Below are positions 21,536 to 33,106 of a stretch of 64,000 nt of DNA, piece after piece. This DNA comes from Sphaerolaimus hirsutus. Lineage: Eukaryota > Nematoda > Chromadorea > Monhysterida > Sphaerolaimidae. Both the position numbers and the translations under genes were made by a program. Below the pieces are notes generated by a model that did not search any database, was not told the DNA's origin, and saw only the letters and a list, made by a program, of their open reading frames with translations. Numbering within the stretch: position 1 is the first letter of the stretch; every line of letters starts with the position of its first letter. The DNA is taken from NCBI GenBank assembly GCA_964036195.1, contig OZ038455.1:14401855-14465854 (forward strand). Direction: 5' to 3'.

Positions 21536-23656
21536 GTTTTGACACCTTGCATGACACTTGCCATTTTACATGGTGATTTTACACAGTTTGTGACTGCCAC
21601 CAGATGGGGAATGAGAAAGCACCGCTGCGCGCTCCAGATGAACAAATGCTTTGCGACCGCACAGTTTGTTTTGTTTTTGTTTTACATTTATCACTGTTTT
21701 GACATGTTTTTATTACAAAGAATGTATGCTAAATAATGCAGTTGGACTGGAGAGATGCGTATGATGGGCTGGATAACGTGCAACATGGTGATCAACGATG
21801 CGAGCGTGACCACAGAGGATTGAGAGAGAAACTGAAGGAGTGGATGAAGACTCCAGAGGGGGTTCTGCCGTGGATAAATTGGCAAAATTGTTGAATTTTT
21901 ATAATTGTTTATGACAGGTTTTGATTGTTCATGTGTGTGCTGCATGAATTGGTGATAAGTGAAAAGCTGAATGAAAATTTTACTACCAAGTGTAAATTAT
22001 TTTTCACCTTCTGCATGCAACGTGGGAAAACTAAATATTTTAGCTTTTCAACTATACAATTAGTTGAGTTCGTGATTAATGCTTGATTTGGATGTCATGT
22101 GTTCCCACATTTTTTTGTCTTTCGATAAAAGTCTAATGAGCGCCCAGGGTAAAAAATTCGATTTTTAGGACATGTTTAAGTAAAAGAAATTGAAAAAAAA
22201 TTTTTTTGTTTTTTTTATGGTGTAGATATATCACCTTTTTTTGATGATATACAGAATACATGCTGTGCCTCGTGTGAAAAAATTGCAGCTGATTGCTAAG
22301 TGATTAAAATTTTATTGATTTTTATATGTCAAACATGTTAAATTCATTCATTTTTCAAGCTGTGGTATTGACAGTGTGTGATTAGTATCAAATAAAAGAG
22401 AAAAAAAACTGTATGTTGCTCTAAATTTACAAGTATTACAAAGTAACCAATGATTTTATAAAAATTATTATATTCATGATTTTCAAAAATTATTTAAAAA
22501 AGAACAAGAGTAACTGGAAGCACAAAAATGTACATATATATACAGTTTCACATAGTGTATAACATGCAACATAAATAACATTCCGGAAATCAATTTTTTT
22601 ATGGTGCAAAACTCATTAAACTTTCACCATTTTTTCACAGTTTTCCCAAATGGATGACACAAAGGGATCATCATAAAAAAATTGCAAATGGCGGCCTCTT
22701 GCATCTGTTGCCTGCACAATGGGAAAACTAAATTGAGTTTTCCCACGAAAGTCACGCGGAAAACTAGTGTGTGTAGGCCCATTGTAATCCATTCACGTGT
22801 AATGAGTTTTACGCCCAAAAATCAATTTATGCCCAGCAATTTTACGCCCGAGCTGTAATCGCAGCATTAGAAAGGTTTCTTGTCAAGCGGATCCCCGTTT
22901 AAGTGGTATGCTAAGAGACACCGAATGACATGCTAAGTACACATTTTTCTAATGAACAATGAGTGTTGTTATAACAAGTGTAAAGACACGTGCTTTGACT
23001 ATTAGAAATGTTTTTTGACAAGTGTGCAACCACTCAACGGAAGATGCTCAGTTGGCTTGTTCATAGCCAATTCAAGTCCAATGGTTTGGGACTTGGGTCC
23101 ATATATTTCAGTCCCACAGTAACCAAATGAATGTTTGTTTCAGATTCAAATCCAAAAGTATTCAGATCTTGATGAAGAGTGTGCTTCCAAAAGTGCTGAT
23201 TGACAAAAAAATGGATTATGACAATCAATGGCAACCAATGTTGGAAGTTTGATGTATGTAATACCAATACATGGTGTGGGTATTTTGGGTATGGTTATTC
23301 AAGGTATAGTGTTAGGGATAAACATGCATGTGTCTATTCATTGGCAACGCACAAATATCCAGATATATTTACCTAGCTATAAAATTCTGCAAATTCATCC
23401 TTTTGTAAACTGCATTCACATCAAGACTGGCAGTCAGTTTACAAATTGACTAGTAATGCCAGATCTCCTGCTGTAGTGGGACATCCAACAGTTATTTTTG
23501 GGAATATTGGTGACACTCCTTAACTATACACTGAGAGGGTGCACTAGCAACCCCCTATGTGAGGGCTGCTGCAGATGCAAATAATTTTTGAAACATTTTT
23601 GGTGTCCACGGGAGATTTCACAAATCTGCGGATTTCCACCAATCAGGCGCTGTACC
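21536..23656. other. Mostly AT-rich sequence without recognised genes
   Basis: 21536-22866 is the distal part of the 4.7-kb element; 22867-23045 is the tandem repeat into which it inserted; 23046-23656 is unique-looking AT-rich DNA. No exon with convincing splice signals was found. Confidence 0.4.
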
Positions 23657-23979
23657 TAGGGTTAGCACGATATGACTTTTTGATATCGATATGTGATATT
23701 TGATATTTTTCTGAAACTCCATATTCAATATCGATACAATATAAACCTTGATATTCGATATCAATATGAAAATAGCTCAATATTTGATATCGATATTTCG
23801 ATTTCTGTTTTTGGTACAGCATGGAATTTATTGTATTTATAACAGGGTAGGCATGACACCAGGGCAGGATAGGCAATTTTAGATGCAATTGACATTGGTG
23901 GTTGTTTTCATAGCAGTGTTTCATTTTTAGTGTCAAAGCTTCCATTTCTGGTGGCTACCATGTAAAAGTGCGCCACAAT

Positions 23980-24599
23980 TAGGGTGTCAAATTTCCGTTT
24001 TCCGTTTCCGTTTTCCGCAGGCACATTTTTTCCGTTTTCCGTTCCGTTTTCCGGCCAGTGAAATTTTTTTTTCTGTTTTCCGTTCCGTTTTCCGGCCACC
24101 TTTTTTTCCGTTTCCGTTTTTCCGGCTCATTTTCCGTTTTCCGGTTTAATTTTCAGTTTTTCCGCCTTTTTTCCGTTTTCCGGCTCAATTTCCAGTTTTT
24201 CCGCCTTTTTTCCGTTTTCCGCCTCAATTTTCTGCTTTCCGCCTCATTTTACCCTTTTCTGGCTCAACTTTCGGCTTTCTGTTCCAGCCAAACTGGTAAA
24301 CAGTCATGCAGATTGTCAATTATGTATAAAAAAATTCTGTTTCCAGCAAAATTTCAGTGAATTTTATTGTTTTTTTGGCAAAATTTCAGCAAATTTTTCC
24401 ATTTCCATGCGAATTCCATTTTTCCGTTTCCGTTTTTCCGGCCCCTTTTTTCCGTTTTCCGGCCACTGAAATTTTTTTCCCGTTTCCGTTTCCGTTTTCC
24501 GCCAAGTGCAAATTTTTTTCCGTTTTCCATTCCGTTTTCCGGCCGCTGAAATTTTTTTTCCATTTCCGTTTTCCGTAAAAAAAATTTTTTGACACCCTA
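23980..24599. mobile_element. hAT-like TTTTCCG element, exact 8-bp duplication
   Basis: Ends TAGGGTGTCAAATTTCCG and TTTTTTGACACCCTA, flanked by GCCACAAT at 23972-23979 and again at 24600-24607. Most of the 620-bp interior consists of iterations of CCGTTTTCCG with short linkers such as GCCACTGAAATTTTTTTCC. It is nested in the GATATCG element. Confidence 0.9.
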
Positions 24600-25131
24600 G
24601 CCACAATATGTTAATGTAGTAAGCTTTTTTCAGCTGATGTGCTTCCACATTCTTCCACAGTCTGAAACATTACTCTCAATGTATTTTTTAAAATGTGGTC
24701 ATTGTAAAAATGCTGTTTATTTTGTAGTGTTTCCTCTGTTGTGCTGAAACCCGTGAAGGTCAAATTTCAGGGTTCATATATAAGGATGCAGTAAGTTGTT
24801 ATTAGTAGTCAATTCTGACTCATTTACAGATCTATTCCCCAGGTGTTCAGAATATCATTCCCTGCCTATACGCCATGAATTTGTGATGTTATAGAGATGT
24901 GGAAACCTTGATGTGAGACTGCCCCCATCCAAAAAGAATTGAACCACGATCACTTTCCTTCACACGCTGAGAATAGCAGCATTGGCAGAGCTCAACACTT
25001 GCTCGTTGAGGCTCTGAATGTGGTGGCAGTGGGCATGCGGTGAATGTGGCAGTTCACTTGTGGTGCACAAGCTGAATAAAGTTGGGAGAGCAGTATTTTC
25101 CAGCTAGGACACTAAGTGCACAATGTTTGTG

Positions 25132-25204
25132 CCGTCTGACCGGGAATCGAACTCGGGACCTTCACTTGACGCGTGAATGCTCTTACCAACTGAGCTATCA
25201 GACG
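25132..25204 (-). tRNA. tRNA-like sequence (pseudogene or SINE head)
   Basis: Read on the minus strand, 73 nt fold as a cloverleaf: acceptor CGTCTGA with TCAGACG (7 of 7), D arm GCTC with GAGC, anticodon stem TTCAC with GTGAA, T arm with one A-C mismatch, and A and B boxes TAGCTCAGTTGG and GAGTTCGATTCC. The seven-base anticodon loop GCGTCAA puts GTC at the anticodon positions (nominally Asp), but position 33 is C instead of the invariant T. That defect and its location inside a transposon suggest a pseudogene or the 5-prime head of a tRNA-derived SINE rather than a working tRNA. Confidence 0.6.
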
Positions 25205-25641
25205 CACACTTTGCACTAGCGATGTAGAGGCTTATGTGCGGCTGCGGCACTGCTCTGACTATAAGTGAAGGCTCGAGTGCCGCTGGCACAACAATGTCTA
25301 AATGGATGCATTGAAAAAATTTCTTTGCATCCCTACTTGTAGCCCATATGCTTAAGGGCATTTTGCGAAACAGCAGCATATCAGGATTTTGTTGTTTCAA
25401 ATTTTATGTTCGGTGGTCATAAATATGCCCAGCGCAACTGAATAAGCATTCAATACAATACAGAAAATACTATACATGTCACTCACAAGTAGGCCAAAAA
25501 AGGATAAGAATATCTAAAAATATCGAAAAAAATAGTTGATATTCGATATTTTTCAAAATTTGAGATATCGATATTCGATATGGAAAAATTGTCGATATCC
25601 GATATTCGATACGATATATCGTCACAACCCTAGCCTGTACC

Positions 25642-26471
25642 TCCAGCTTCAGCTATTGGGGGGATTAGAAACCTCAAATTTGGTGGGGGGACACGTGGTC
25701 AGTACTGTAAACATAAGGTCGAGTAACGGGTAACTGCAAGTGACGAGTGACGTACCTAGTTTGAAATGGTAACGTTTTTTTGCAAACAGATGAAGTGCTG
25801 CATTTTCACCCATTAATGTTTAAATAGGGGTCCAAGAACCTGTTTTCCCCAATTACTGTACGACACCATATTTAGCATGCCATGAAATTAGGTAGGTTTT
25901 CAGCACCGATGAACAGGAACTCCAGTGGCATACAAAAAATACTTTAAATCTATGTTTTCTTTGACACTTGAAAAGTTGGTTTAGGATGGGAGGGTATAAT
26001 GTGTAAAATGGCAGAAACAACAGTACTCTTAAAATGTCCCACTAAGGAACTTTGATGGGGCTGAACATGATAATGTCACGTAGTTATGACATCATCACAG
26101 TTCAAACAAACTTGTACTTCAATGATGTCAGGCAGAATTAGCTAATTGGCAAAAAAACACTTACAAAAGTGAAGACATTTCACCGTTGCTACGTGAGAAT
26201 AGCTATCAACTCAACGAGTTGAGTGGCAACAGTTCTGTCACGCTGCAATCATTCCCACTTACGTAAAGTAATTAAATAACAAATAGGTATAAATAGGAAG
26301 AAACAACCAAAGACAACATCAATAGATGTATCAAACATAGGTTTCATTGCGTTTCCTGGTGCATTGTTTGGACACGTTTCACGGAAAATGTGAAACACGT
26401 TGCGGTGAAATTCCATTCGTTTTCGAAAAAAACATTGCATTTTCTGGAAGTGTTTCAATAAATGTAAATAT
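25642..26471. other. No recognised feature
   Basis: Unique-looking sequence with no convincing exon. A CCGTATTTCCTCGAAATACC terminus with C-rich follow-on appears at 26472-26530 without a right partner, so that MITE copy is truncated. Confidence 0.4.
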
Positions 26472-26873
26472 ACCGTATTTCCTCGAAATACCCCCCCCCC
26501 CTCTAAATACCCTCCCCCCCCAAAAAAAAAATCATGGTTGGCGCCAGTCGCGCATTCCACGTTGCCTATCAGGGTTGTGATTACTGATAGTCATTTCATA
26601 CTAATTATCTGTTTGGATGCATGTGCACGGAATGTCGCAACACCGCCCGCATGTATGTATATCGCACCTCCTTGACTGGTAAGAGTGCATTTGTGTATGT
26701 ATAGGGTAACAGACTGTGATATTGCCACCTGTGTATGTATAGGGATACAGACTGTAATATTGGCAGTATGTAATATTGGATTCAGGCTATTGTGAGCAGT
26801 AATTTTGTGAGTTTAATTTTGTGAAGTTTGAAGACTTAGACTGTTTTGATGATATTGATGACCAGGTATTCAC

Positions 26874-27680
26874 CCGAGTTGCGAAAGTGTATTTACACTT
26901 ACCCGAAATACCCGGGTAAATGGGTATTTATATTTACACTTACACTTACACTTTCATAAAATACCCATACACTTTTTTTACACTTTCCTGAGCAAAATAC
27001 CCGGGTACCGAAAGTGTATTTTTTTCTCTTTCAGATGGCCCTGTTTTATGCTTTTGAGAAAGCATAAAATAGGGTCATGTACAAAAAAAAACTGCACAGT
27101 GCACACATGCAGTTATGCATTGAATGTTGAAAATATGACAAATGTACAAACTAGCCTTTGATATCCACCCTTTGATCAGTACTTATGGTATTCTACAGTT
27201 CATCATACTTTTGTAAAAAACGACAAGATCAATGGAAATTCACCAGCTGGACATTAAGTCAACTGGCTTTTGCATTGACATTTGCTGCATATCCATTCTT
27301 GCATTTAAACAGTGTGTATCGCATTGCTTAATCAGTAAAATATCAACACTGAAAAAGTGCTATTATTACGGGAACTTCATACCACTACAGTATTTGTTAC
27401 AGTCTGAAATATTTTATAAAATGCAGTAAAATGTGAACTAATGCATGAAAATGACAAATAAAGTGTACTATGTACAGTCTCACTCGACAGAATACAGAAT
27501 ACAGTCTCACTCAACAGTGAGAGCTCTTTCTAAAAAAATTTTTACACTTACACTTTTTTTTACACTTTCCTAGGTATTTTTAAAATACCTTACACTTTTG
27601 GTATCCATACTCAAAATTTGGAAAGTGTATTTACACTTACACTTACACTTTCCAAAAATACCGGTATTTTAACAACTCTG
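26874..27680. mobile_element. hAT-like GAGTTG element with exact 8-bp duplication
   Basis: Ends CCGAGTTGCGAAAGTGTATT and the inverse ...TTTTAACAACTCTG, flanked by GTATTCAC at 26866-26873 and 27681-27688. The outer thirds are iterations of TTTACACTT and TACCCGGGTA-like motifs; the middle is unique. 807 bp, no coding capacity. Confidence 0.85.
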
Positions 27681-27745
27681 GTATTCACCTCAAATCTGAT
27701 GAAGCATGTGGAAGCGTGCCAAAGTGTCTTCACAGAGGCTGCTTC

Positions 27746-28234
27746 CAGAGTTGTTAAAAGTACTATACTTTTTTCAAAGTATGCGCATGCGTAAAGTATT
27801 TTGTTTTTACTCACCCCTTAGTACAGAAAGCGTAAAGTAAGTTTTTTTACCTTTACTCGTGAGTAAATGAGAGTTAAATACCTTTTTCCCGAGAAAGCGT
27901 AAATGTGAGTATTTTTTCTCAGGAAAATGTAAAAGCGAGTACAATCGCCTTTTCTTTCTGGAAAATGTAGAACGGAGCAATATGAATGTTTACCCGGGAC
28001 AACAAAAAGGTGTTTTCTTTTTATTACAAAGTATTCGTTATGAAAAGCAGGGGTCTCGAATGGTAAAAAATACTCTTTCTGAACTTGCAAAAATTACTCT
28101 GCTGTACTCGTGTACTCAAAAAGTAAGCATACAAGCGAGTACAGATACTTTTTTGAAGTATGTGTATGCGTATTTACTCGATATTCGAGTATGCGTACTT
28201 TTTGAGTAAACGTAAATGCGCATTAACGATTGTG
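27746..28234. mobile_element. hAT-like CAGAGTTGTTAAAAGTAC element
   Basis: Left end CAGAGTTGTTAAAAGTACT and a diverged right end CGTAAATGCGCATTAACG. The flanks GCTGCTTC and GTTGCTTC match at 7 of 8. The interior is rich in GTAAA/TACTTTTT iterations, like 26874-27680, only 65 bp away. Confidence 0.65.
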
Positions 28235-28774
28235 GTTGCTTCGTGCTCATCCAGCCTGGTTCGATTTACAATTGATAAATAATATTGTACAATTTAAGAG
28301 TTCGATTCTGAAACTCAATATGAAACTGAAATTATGAAACCCCCTGTTCTGTTTTTTTTCCATATCATTTTCATATCCCACCTTCATGTGTTTCATCGGT
28401 AGATTAGATTTACTTTGTGTAGGAGAATTTGTTAAGTTACAGTTATATCCGTTTTATCCGTTTTATGGGGTGGGGGGTTTGCCTGTGGCTTTCCCTTATT
28501 CACACAATCACCTCTATCCTCTATCAGCTGGTTCAAAAAGTTACTTTTAGAGATTTTTAACTGTTTCAGTGATTACCCCTGGGAAGCAAAATTGTGACGA
28601 TTCAAACGCTTGGGTCTATAAATGTATACAATTAAGTCCATGACCAATATCAATTGACAGCGTCCAGAAGACGTACAAATTGAATGCTTCAGTCAGTCAA
28701 ATACTTAATAATTCATTGTCGGGTATACTTGGCGTACATGATACTCTGCCCTCGCACTGATTTATGTCTCGTGT
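28235..28774. other. No recognised feature
   Basis: Unique-looking sequence; no exon or complete repeat identified. Confidence 0.4.
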
Positions 28775-28932
28775 TGGAAGCGTGCCAATGATTGTTAAGT
28801 CATGCGATTTCCGTAAAAAGATGAAAAAAATTCATCGATGTGAATATGTTAATGAAAAACATTATAACAACAATCAATTTTGTCATCTTTTTATGAAACT
28901 CGCGCGCGCTAACCATTGTTGGCACACTTCCA
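28775..28932. mobile_element. 158-bp inverted-repeat element
   Basis: Arms TGGAAGCGTGCCAATGATTG and the inverse CCATTGTTGGCACACTTCCA extend inward through CGTAAAAAGATG. A small palindromic MITE; target duplication unclear. Confidence 0.55.
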
Positions 28933-29802
28933 GCGGGAACCACGCGTGCAGGGTGTAAAGTAACCAGAGTATAGTTATTGCATCGCACGCGGCGGAATCT
29001 AGGGGTGAAATGCATTATTTATTCACGGTAGAAGGCGGCAGTGATAGCAGATGCCGCCGCATATGGATCAAACCGCAATTGCACTTTGCAGTGAAAATGG
29101 TTTCATTAAGGGAAGACAAGAGGCGGCGTGGGTGGGAGTACTTTATGTTGGCTTTTTATGGCATACGTGACATTTAGGGCACCAATAGGAAAACTGTACA
29201 TCATGTATTTAGGTCATCATATGAAGGGTGTGCTTCTAAAAGTACCGATCTACAAAAAATCGATTTTGAGATAATCGCGATTGAAAGTTTGGAGCATGCA
29301 ATACCCATACATGGGTATTGGGTATGGGAATTTTGGGTAAGGGTATTTCAGCCATATTGTTGGGTATCCACATGCATGGGTATAATCATTGATTATACAC
29401 ATAACACTAGCTTTATAAAATTTAGGGAATTGTATTTTTGTAGTACAGTACATTTAAAAGGAACAAATTGGTAATAGCGTGTAGATCGGTATTTTTAAAG
29501 CACAAAATCAGAAAGCTGTAGATCGGTACTTATACCCATAATAAAAAAGCACAAAATGAGTTTTTGCGCAATCGGACACCGATCTGACATCCGTACTTTT
29601 AAAAGCACAAAAAATAATGTGCAGATCAGTACATTTAAAAGAACAATTTTGAAAAAAGTGTGTAGATCGGTACTTTTAAAGACACAAAAGCTGAAAAAGC
29701 TTGTAGATCGGTACTTTTAAAATTTCAAAAACTGTATTTTGCGATTTTTTTGCTTTTTTCGACCCCCCATATCTCAAAATTGAATTTCGCACCCCCCACA
29801 TA

Positions 29803-30690
29803 TAACGATGGCAAACAGTTGAAAAAAAAGTATTTAAATTTTTAAGTGTTTTTTTCTGAAGTGAATTTTCGAATTTTCGAATTTTTCTCCAAAATAATTT
29901 TCGAATTTCAAATTTAATTTTCGAATTTCGAATTTTCGAATCTTTTTTTGCAATTTTTGAATTTTTTTGGCTATTTTTCGAATTTTTTCAGATAAATTTC
30001 GAATTTTTTTCAGAAAAATGTTGACTCCGAAGCTTTAAACACAGAATTTGGACTGTTTTCATGTTGTGATCACTTTTTAATGTTATTTTCTCCATAATTT
30101 AGCATAAAAAATAATGGAATGAGTCATGTGTTGCATTGTGTGTTTGCACATTGCGACGCTATTTTCCCTGGGCCTGGGGCTGAATGCCTTCCAAAAAATG
30201 CCCTTTGGACGACCCTTGAATGATTTTTTTGATGTAGCGTCTGTCTCTGTGGAAGTAGAGCGCAGCGGTTGGGATAGTTCGGTTGGCACACTGCATTCCT
30301 CAAAGGATGTGTCGGGGTTAGTGATGGAAAAGTGCCATGGCGCTTTTGGTGTTTGGCGCCATGGCACTTTTTCCATCACTAGTCGTTGTCCGCCTCTTCG
30401 ACAATTCTACATTTTTTGATTTTTTTTATGTTACATTTCGCTTTTTCATACGCGCCGCGTATCAATTGCCAATTTTTGTAGCACGTCGAACCTAAGAGTG
30501 CTTACTGTTGCCTTGAATTCCCTGAAAAATTCGAAAAGTATTTTTGAATTTTTGAATTTTCGAATTTTTTGAAAAATAAATCGATTTTTAAGTGTTTTTT
30601 CTAGGGGTGAAATAAAAATTCGAAAATTCTGAAAAAATTCGAAAATTCGAAAATGTTTTCGAATTTTCGAATCTTTTTTTGCCATCGTTA
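29803..30690. mobile_element. hAT-like TTCGAAAA element, exact 8-bp duplication
   Basis: Ends TAACGATGGCAAACAG and TTTTTTTGCCATCGTTA, flanked by CCCACATA at 29795-29802 and 30691-30698. The outer parts are AATTTTCGAATTTTCGAA arrays (29860-30010 and 30520-30680). It is inserted in the 29225-30797 element and itself hosts the 63-bp element at 30319. Confidence 0.9.
30319..30381. mobile_element. 63-bp palindromic element, TAGTGATGGAAAA ends
   Basis: Perfect short termini TAGTGATGGAAAAGTGCC and GGCACTTTTTCCATCACTA surround a GGCGCCATGGC core. Flanks GTCGGGGT and GTCGTTGT match at 6 of 8. It is the third level of the nest, and a longer relative is at 39226-39320. Confidence 0.6.
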
Positions 30691-30840
30691 CCCACATATT
30701 ATATATATTTTTGAAGCGCATTTTTATGGGGACCCCAAAAATGGTCCTAACTCAAATTTGAAAAATTTGTAGATCGGTACTTTTAGAAGCACACCCTTCA
30801 TATGCTTTGGGCAAGTTGTCTGCAAACCAAATTGTAGGTA

Positions 30841-30921
30841 CCGTATTACCTCGAATTATCCCCCCCTCAAATTTTGCTGGCGAAATAATAACCCCCCTGG
30901 GGGTATTTCGAGGTAATACGG
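30841..30921. mobile_element. 81-bp minimal CCGTATTACC MITE
   Basis: Ends CCGTATTACCTCGAATTATC and ATTTCGAGGTAATACGG with TA on both sides (30839-30840, 30922-30923). Only the terminal repeats and CCCCCCT/GGGGG remain, making it the shortest intact member of the family here. Confidence 0.8.
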
Positions 30922-31084
30922 TATATGCAAACTGAAATTTTATTACCCCTCGGATTAATTCACATTCCAGCAATCAGGGGAACTAGGTAAAATAAACTGA
31001 TTTACTCAGACATTTCGTGATTGTCGCTGAATATAGAAAAATTATGCGATGGATCTTTCAATACGTGATAGTGATAGTGATCAT

Positions 31085-31205
31085 CACTGTTGTTGTTGTT
31101 GTTTTGTTGTCGCATTTATTGCTGTTGTTGTTGTATTTATTGTTGTTGTTGTATTTATTGCTGTTGTTGTTTTTGTTGTTGTATTTATTGTTGTTGTGGT
31201 TTGTG
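31085..31205. repeat. TTG trinucleotide repeat
   Basis: Interrupted TTG runs with periodic GTATTTATTG inserts, giving a poly-leucine-like spurious open frame on the plus strand. Confidence 0.8.
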
Positions 31206-31341
31206 GAGTTTGAAATCGATATATTTTATGTCGCTGCTTTTTTTTGTTTAGTTATCGTCTACCATAGACGAAAAAAGGTCCAAAATTCTGGCGGTGACAG
31301 TGAGTGACAGGCTTTTTTGAGGCAGTGACACCAATATATGT

Positions 31342-31470
31342 TCCGTATTTCCTCCAAATACCCCCCCCCCCCTCGCAGTACCCCTGTCTCGAAATACCCC
31401 CCCCCCTCCGAATGGTCACTATGAAATAATTACCCACCCCCTCGAAATACCCCCCCCCCCCCCAAAATTG
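31342..31470. mobile_element. CCGTATTTCC MITE, right-truncated
   Basis: Left end CCGTATTTCCTCCAAATACC followed by three C-rich blocks including ATGGTCACTATGAAATAATT, cut off after AAATTGAGTGTAAAGAG. 31471-31957 shows nothing recognisable. Confidence 0.65.
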
Positions 31471-31984
31471 AGTGTAAAGAGGATGTAGATCAAAAAGATT
31501 TACAGAATCAAAACACAATTTTTACACTGTCATATGCTAAAATTGCATTAGATGTGGAAATACACACTTTTGGGGGCAGATTGATCAAATTCCTAACAAT
31601 GCTATTCTGCCCAAACTAAATATTTTGAACAAATCTTTGATTAATTCCAACGGTGTTTTCCATGTGATCATGCGTAAGACCTTGATAAATAATATTGGGT
31701 GCAGCACATTTTTTTCAGATAATGGTATGAATGTCATTTTCCGGGTCATAAATCACTTTGGATTTGGGTGGTGTGCCATTGGCAAGTTGCTTGATGTTAG
31801 GTGATGTTCTTCATGTTTTTGTTGACATTGGAATTTTGTTCATTCTTGTGTTGACATGGAATATATATATCCTATATACTGTATCCTGTGTGGAAGGACC
31901 AGACCTTATCTTGGCTGTCCCTTATGTATGAGTAAATTTTTTTAAATTACTTGTACATTGATCCGCTCTACCCTAAGATTAAAA

Positions 31985-32068
31985 ATTAAGGAAAGCACCA
32001 AAATCAAAAAAAAGATCAAAAAAAATTTGCTATCTATCCAGCCCCTGCGAGGGCCAAAACCTTGGAGA
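31985..32068. mobile_element. Right-end fragment of CTATCTATCCA hAT-like element
   Basis: Contains TTGCTATCTATCCAGCCCC and an end TTGGAGACCCCTG matching the right half of 32621-33106. The left part is missing. Confidence 0.55.
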
Positions 32069-32155
32069 CCCCTGGTGCACAGAACTTGTGCACTGGGGCA
32101 ACTTGCACACTGGGTTTCTTGTGCACTGTTCCTGCACCATATATACCGTATTTCC

Positions 32156-32593
32156 TCGAAATACCCCCCCCCTTGAAATACCCCCCCTCGTTTGACCCCC
32201 CCCCCTTTCGAGACCACTATGAAACAATCACCCCCCCTCGAAATACCCCCCCCCAAATTGAGTGTAAAGAGAATGTACATGACAAATACGGCAGTTTATG
32301 TTCTGCGTAGTGCAGAACACACGTTAAAACAATGTCGGAATCACGTTAGAACAGTGTTTATACCATCTACGTACTAATATTAGTCTACAGAACCTTATAA
32401 ATGGCAGTTTTTGTTGCATTTTTCGACGTCTGCGTACGTTTCAGACGACAATTTCGTACTTAATTTTCAAAAATTTTCTTGTGAAATAATAACCCCCCCC
32501 TCGAAATACCCCCCCCCCTCGTTTAACCCCCCCCCCCTTCTCGGGACCACTATGAAACAATCACCCCCCGGGGGGTATTTCGAGGAAATACGG
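32156..32593. mobile_element. CCGTATTTCC-family MITE, full-length 438 bp
   Basis: Ends CCGTATTTCCTCGAAATACC and ATTTCGAGGAAATACGG, TA flanks at 32154-32155 and 32594-32595. The middle is the inverse of 17191-17645, confirming a shared consensus. Immediately to its right is part of another copy of the same middle (GATGGTATACGCCCTGTCC), which was later split by 32621-33106. Confidence 0.85.
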
Positions 32594-32620
32594 TAGATGG
32601 TATACGCCCTGTCCTAACAT

Positions 32621-33106
32621 CAGGGGTCTCCAATGGGGGGGGGGTATTACTCCCCCTCTACAAACCGCCCAGCTATCTATCTATCCAGGAGGCAAATTAT
32701 TTGGTTACTATCCCGTAACCCCCACCCCCCTTAAATCGCCCAGTTACCCACCTATCCAGAGCGATTTTTGATAAATTTTACCCCAATCATTGCTCAAAAT
32801 CACTACTTTTCATGCATTTATGTAAATTTTTACCACCAAAAATCGCTAGTTCATGTTCATTATTGCCTATTTTCAGCTCTTTTGGCTACCATATGTGCTT
32901 ATTTTTAGCCTTTTTCACCTACTTCACCCTTTTATTTCTTCTGCACCTCAAAAAAGCGTATAGGTATATTGAACCCCCGCGAAACCCTCCCCCAGGCCCC
33001 AACCCCCCCCCCACCCCTCCAGAAAAATTTTCAACTATCTATCCCTCTTGAGGAGCGATTTGCTATCTATCCAACCCCCGGAGGGTCGAAATCTAGGAGA
33101 CCCCCG
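32621..33106. mobile_element. hAT-like CTATCTATCC element, exact 8-bp duplication
   Basis: Termini CAGGGGTCTCC and GGAGACCCCCG, flanked by CCTAACAT at 32613-32620 and 33107-33114. The 486-bp interior has several AGCTATCTATCTATCCAGGA phrases near both ends. Relatives: 31985-32068, 37700-37870, 40075-40462, 47715-47790 and a fragment at 35620-35720. Confidence 0.9.

Larger units (their letters stand above)
18145..22866. mobile_element. 4.7-kb element with TGCTGCGATTACAGC ends and TTA duplication
   Basis: Left end TGCTGCGATTACAGCTCGGG and its inverse at 22847-22866 extend as inverted repeats for about 75 bp (GGGCGTAAAATT phrases). The flanks are TTA on both sides (18142-18144, 22867-22869). Three-base TWA duplications are characteristic of PIF/Harbinger transposons. 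No transposase or Myb-like gene is seen inside. The body instead contains an inner GGCGTAAAATT inverted repeat (18145-18500), two other MITEs and TGGCGACA arrays, so it is a non-autonomous carrier. Confidence 0.7.
23657..25633. mobile_element. hAT-like GATATCG element (1977 bp, with nested insertions)
   Basis: Left end TAGGGTTAGCACGATATGAC and right end inverse GTCACAACCCTA. Both ends run into arrays of GATATCGATATTCGATATTT (23680-23800 and 25530-25620). The flanks GCTGTACC (left) and CCTGTACC (right) form a near-exact 8-bp duplication. The middle shares GCTTAAGGGCATTTTGC with 42320-42360, so 41309 onward is a second copy. It has been invaded by 23980-24599 and contains a tRNA-like sequence. 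Confidence 0.75.
29225..30797. mobile_element. hAT-like AGGGTGTGCTTC element (outer of a triple nest)
   Basis: Ends AGGGTGTGCTTCTAAAAGTA and its inverse TACTTTTAGAAGCACACCCT, flanked by TCATATGA and TCATATGC (7 of 8). Between 29465 and 29720 the terminal phrase GTAGATCGGTACTTTTAAA is repeated five or six times in direct orientation, so the interior is made from copies of its own end. It contains two further nested elements. Confidence 0.8.

Noticed and set aside
21256..21543. 8-bp duplication for the 21264-21535 element
   Set aside because: The flanks TTGATACT and GTTTTGAC do not match, so I kept the element on termini and interior only.
24354..24648. Lys/Asn-rich and Phe-rich open frames
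   Set aside because: Translations of the CCGTTTTCCG array inside a hAT-like element; several frames are open at once.
31017..31307. Leucine-rich membrane-like protein
   Set aside because: It is the translation of a TTG microsatellite.
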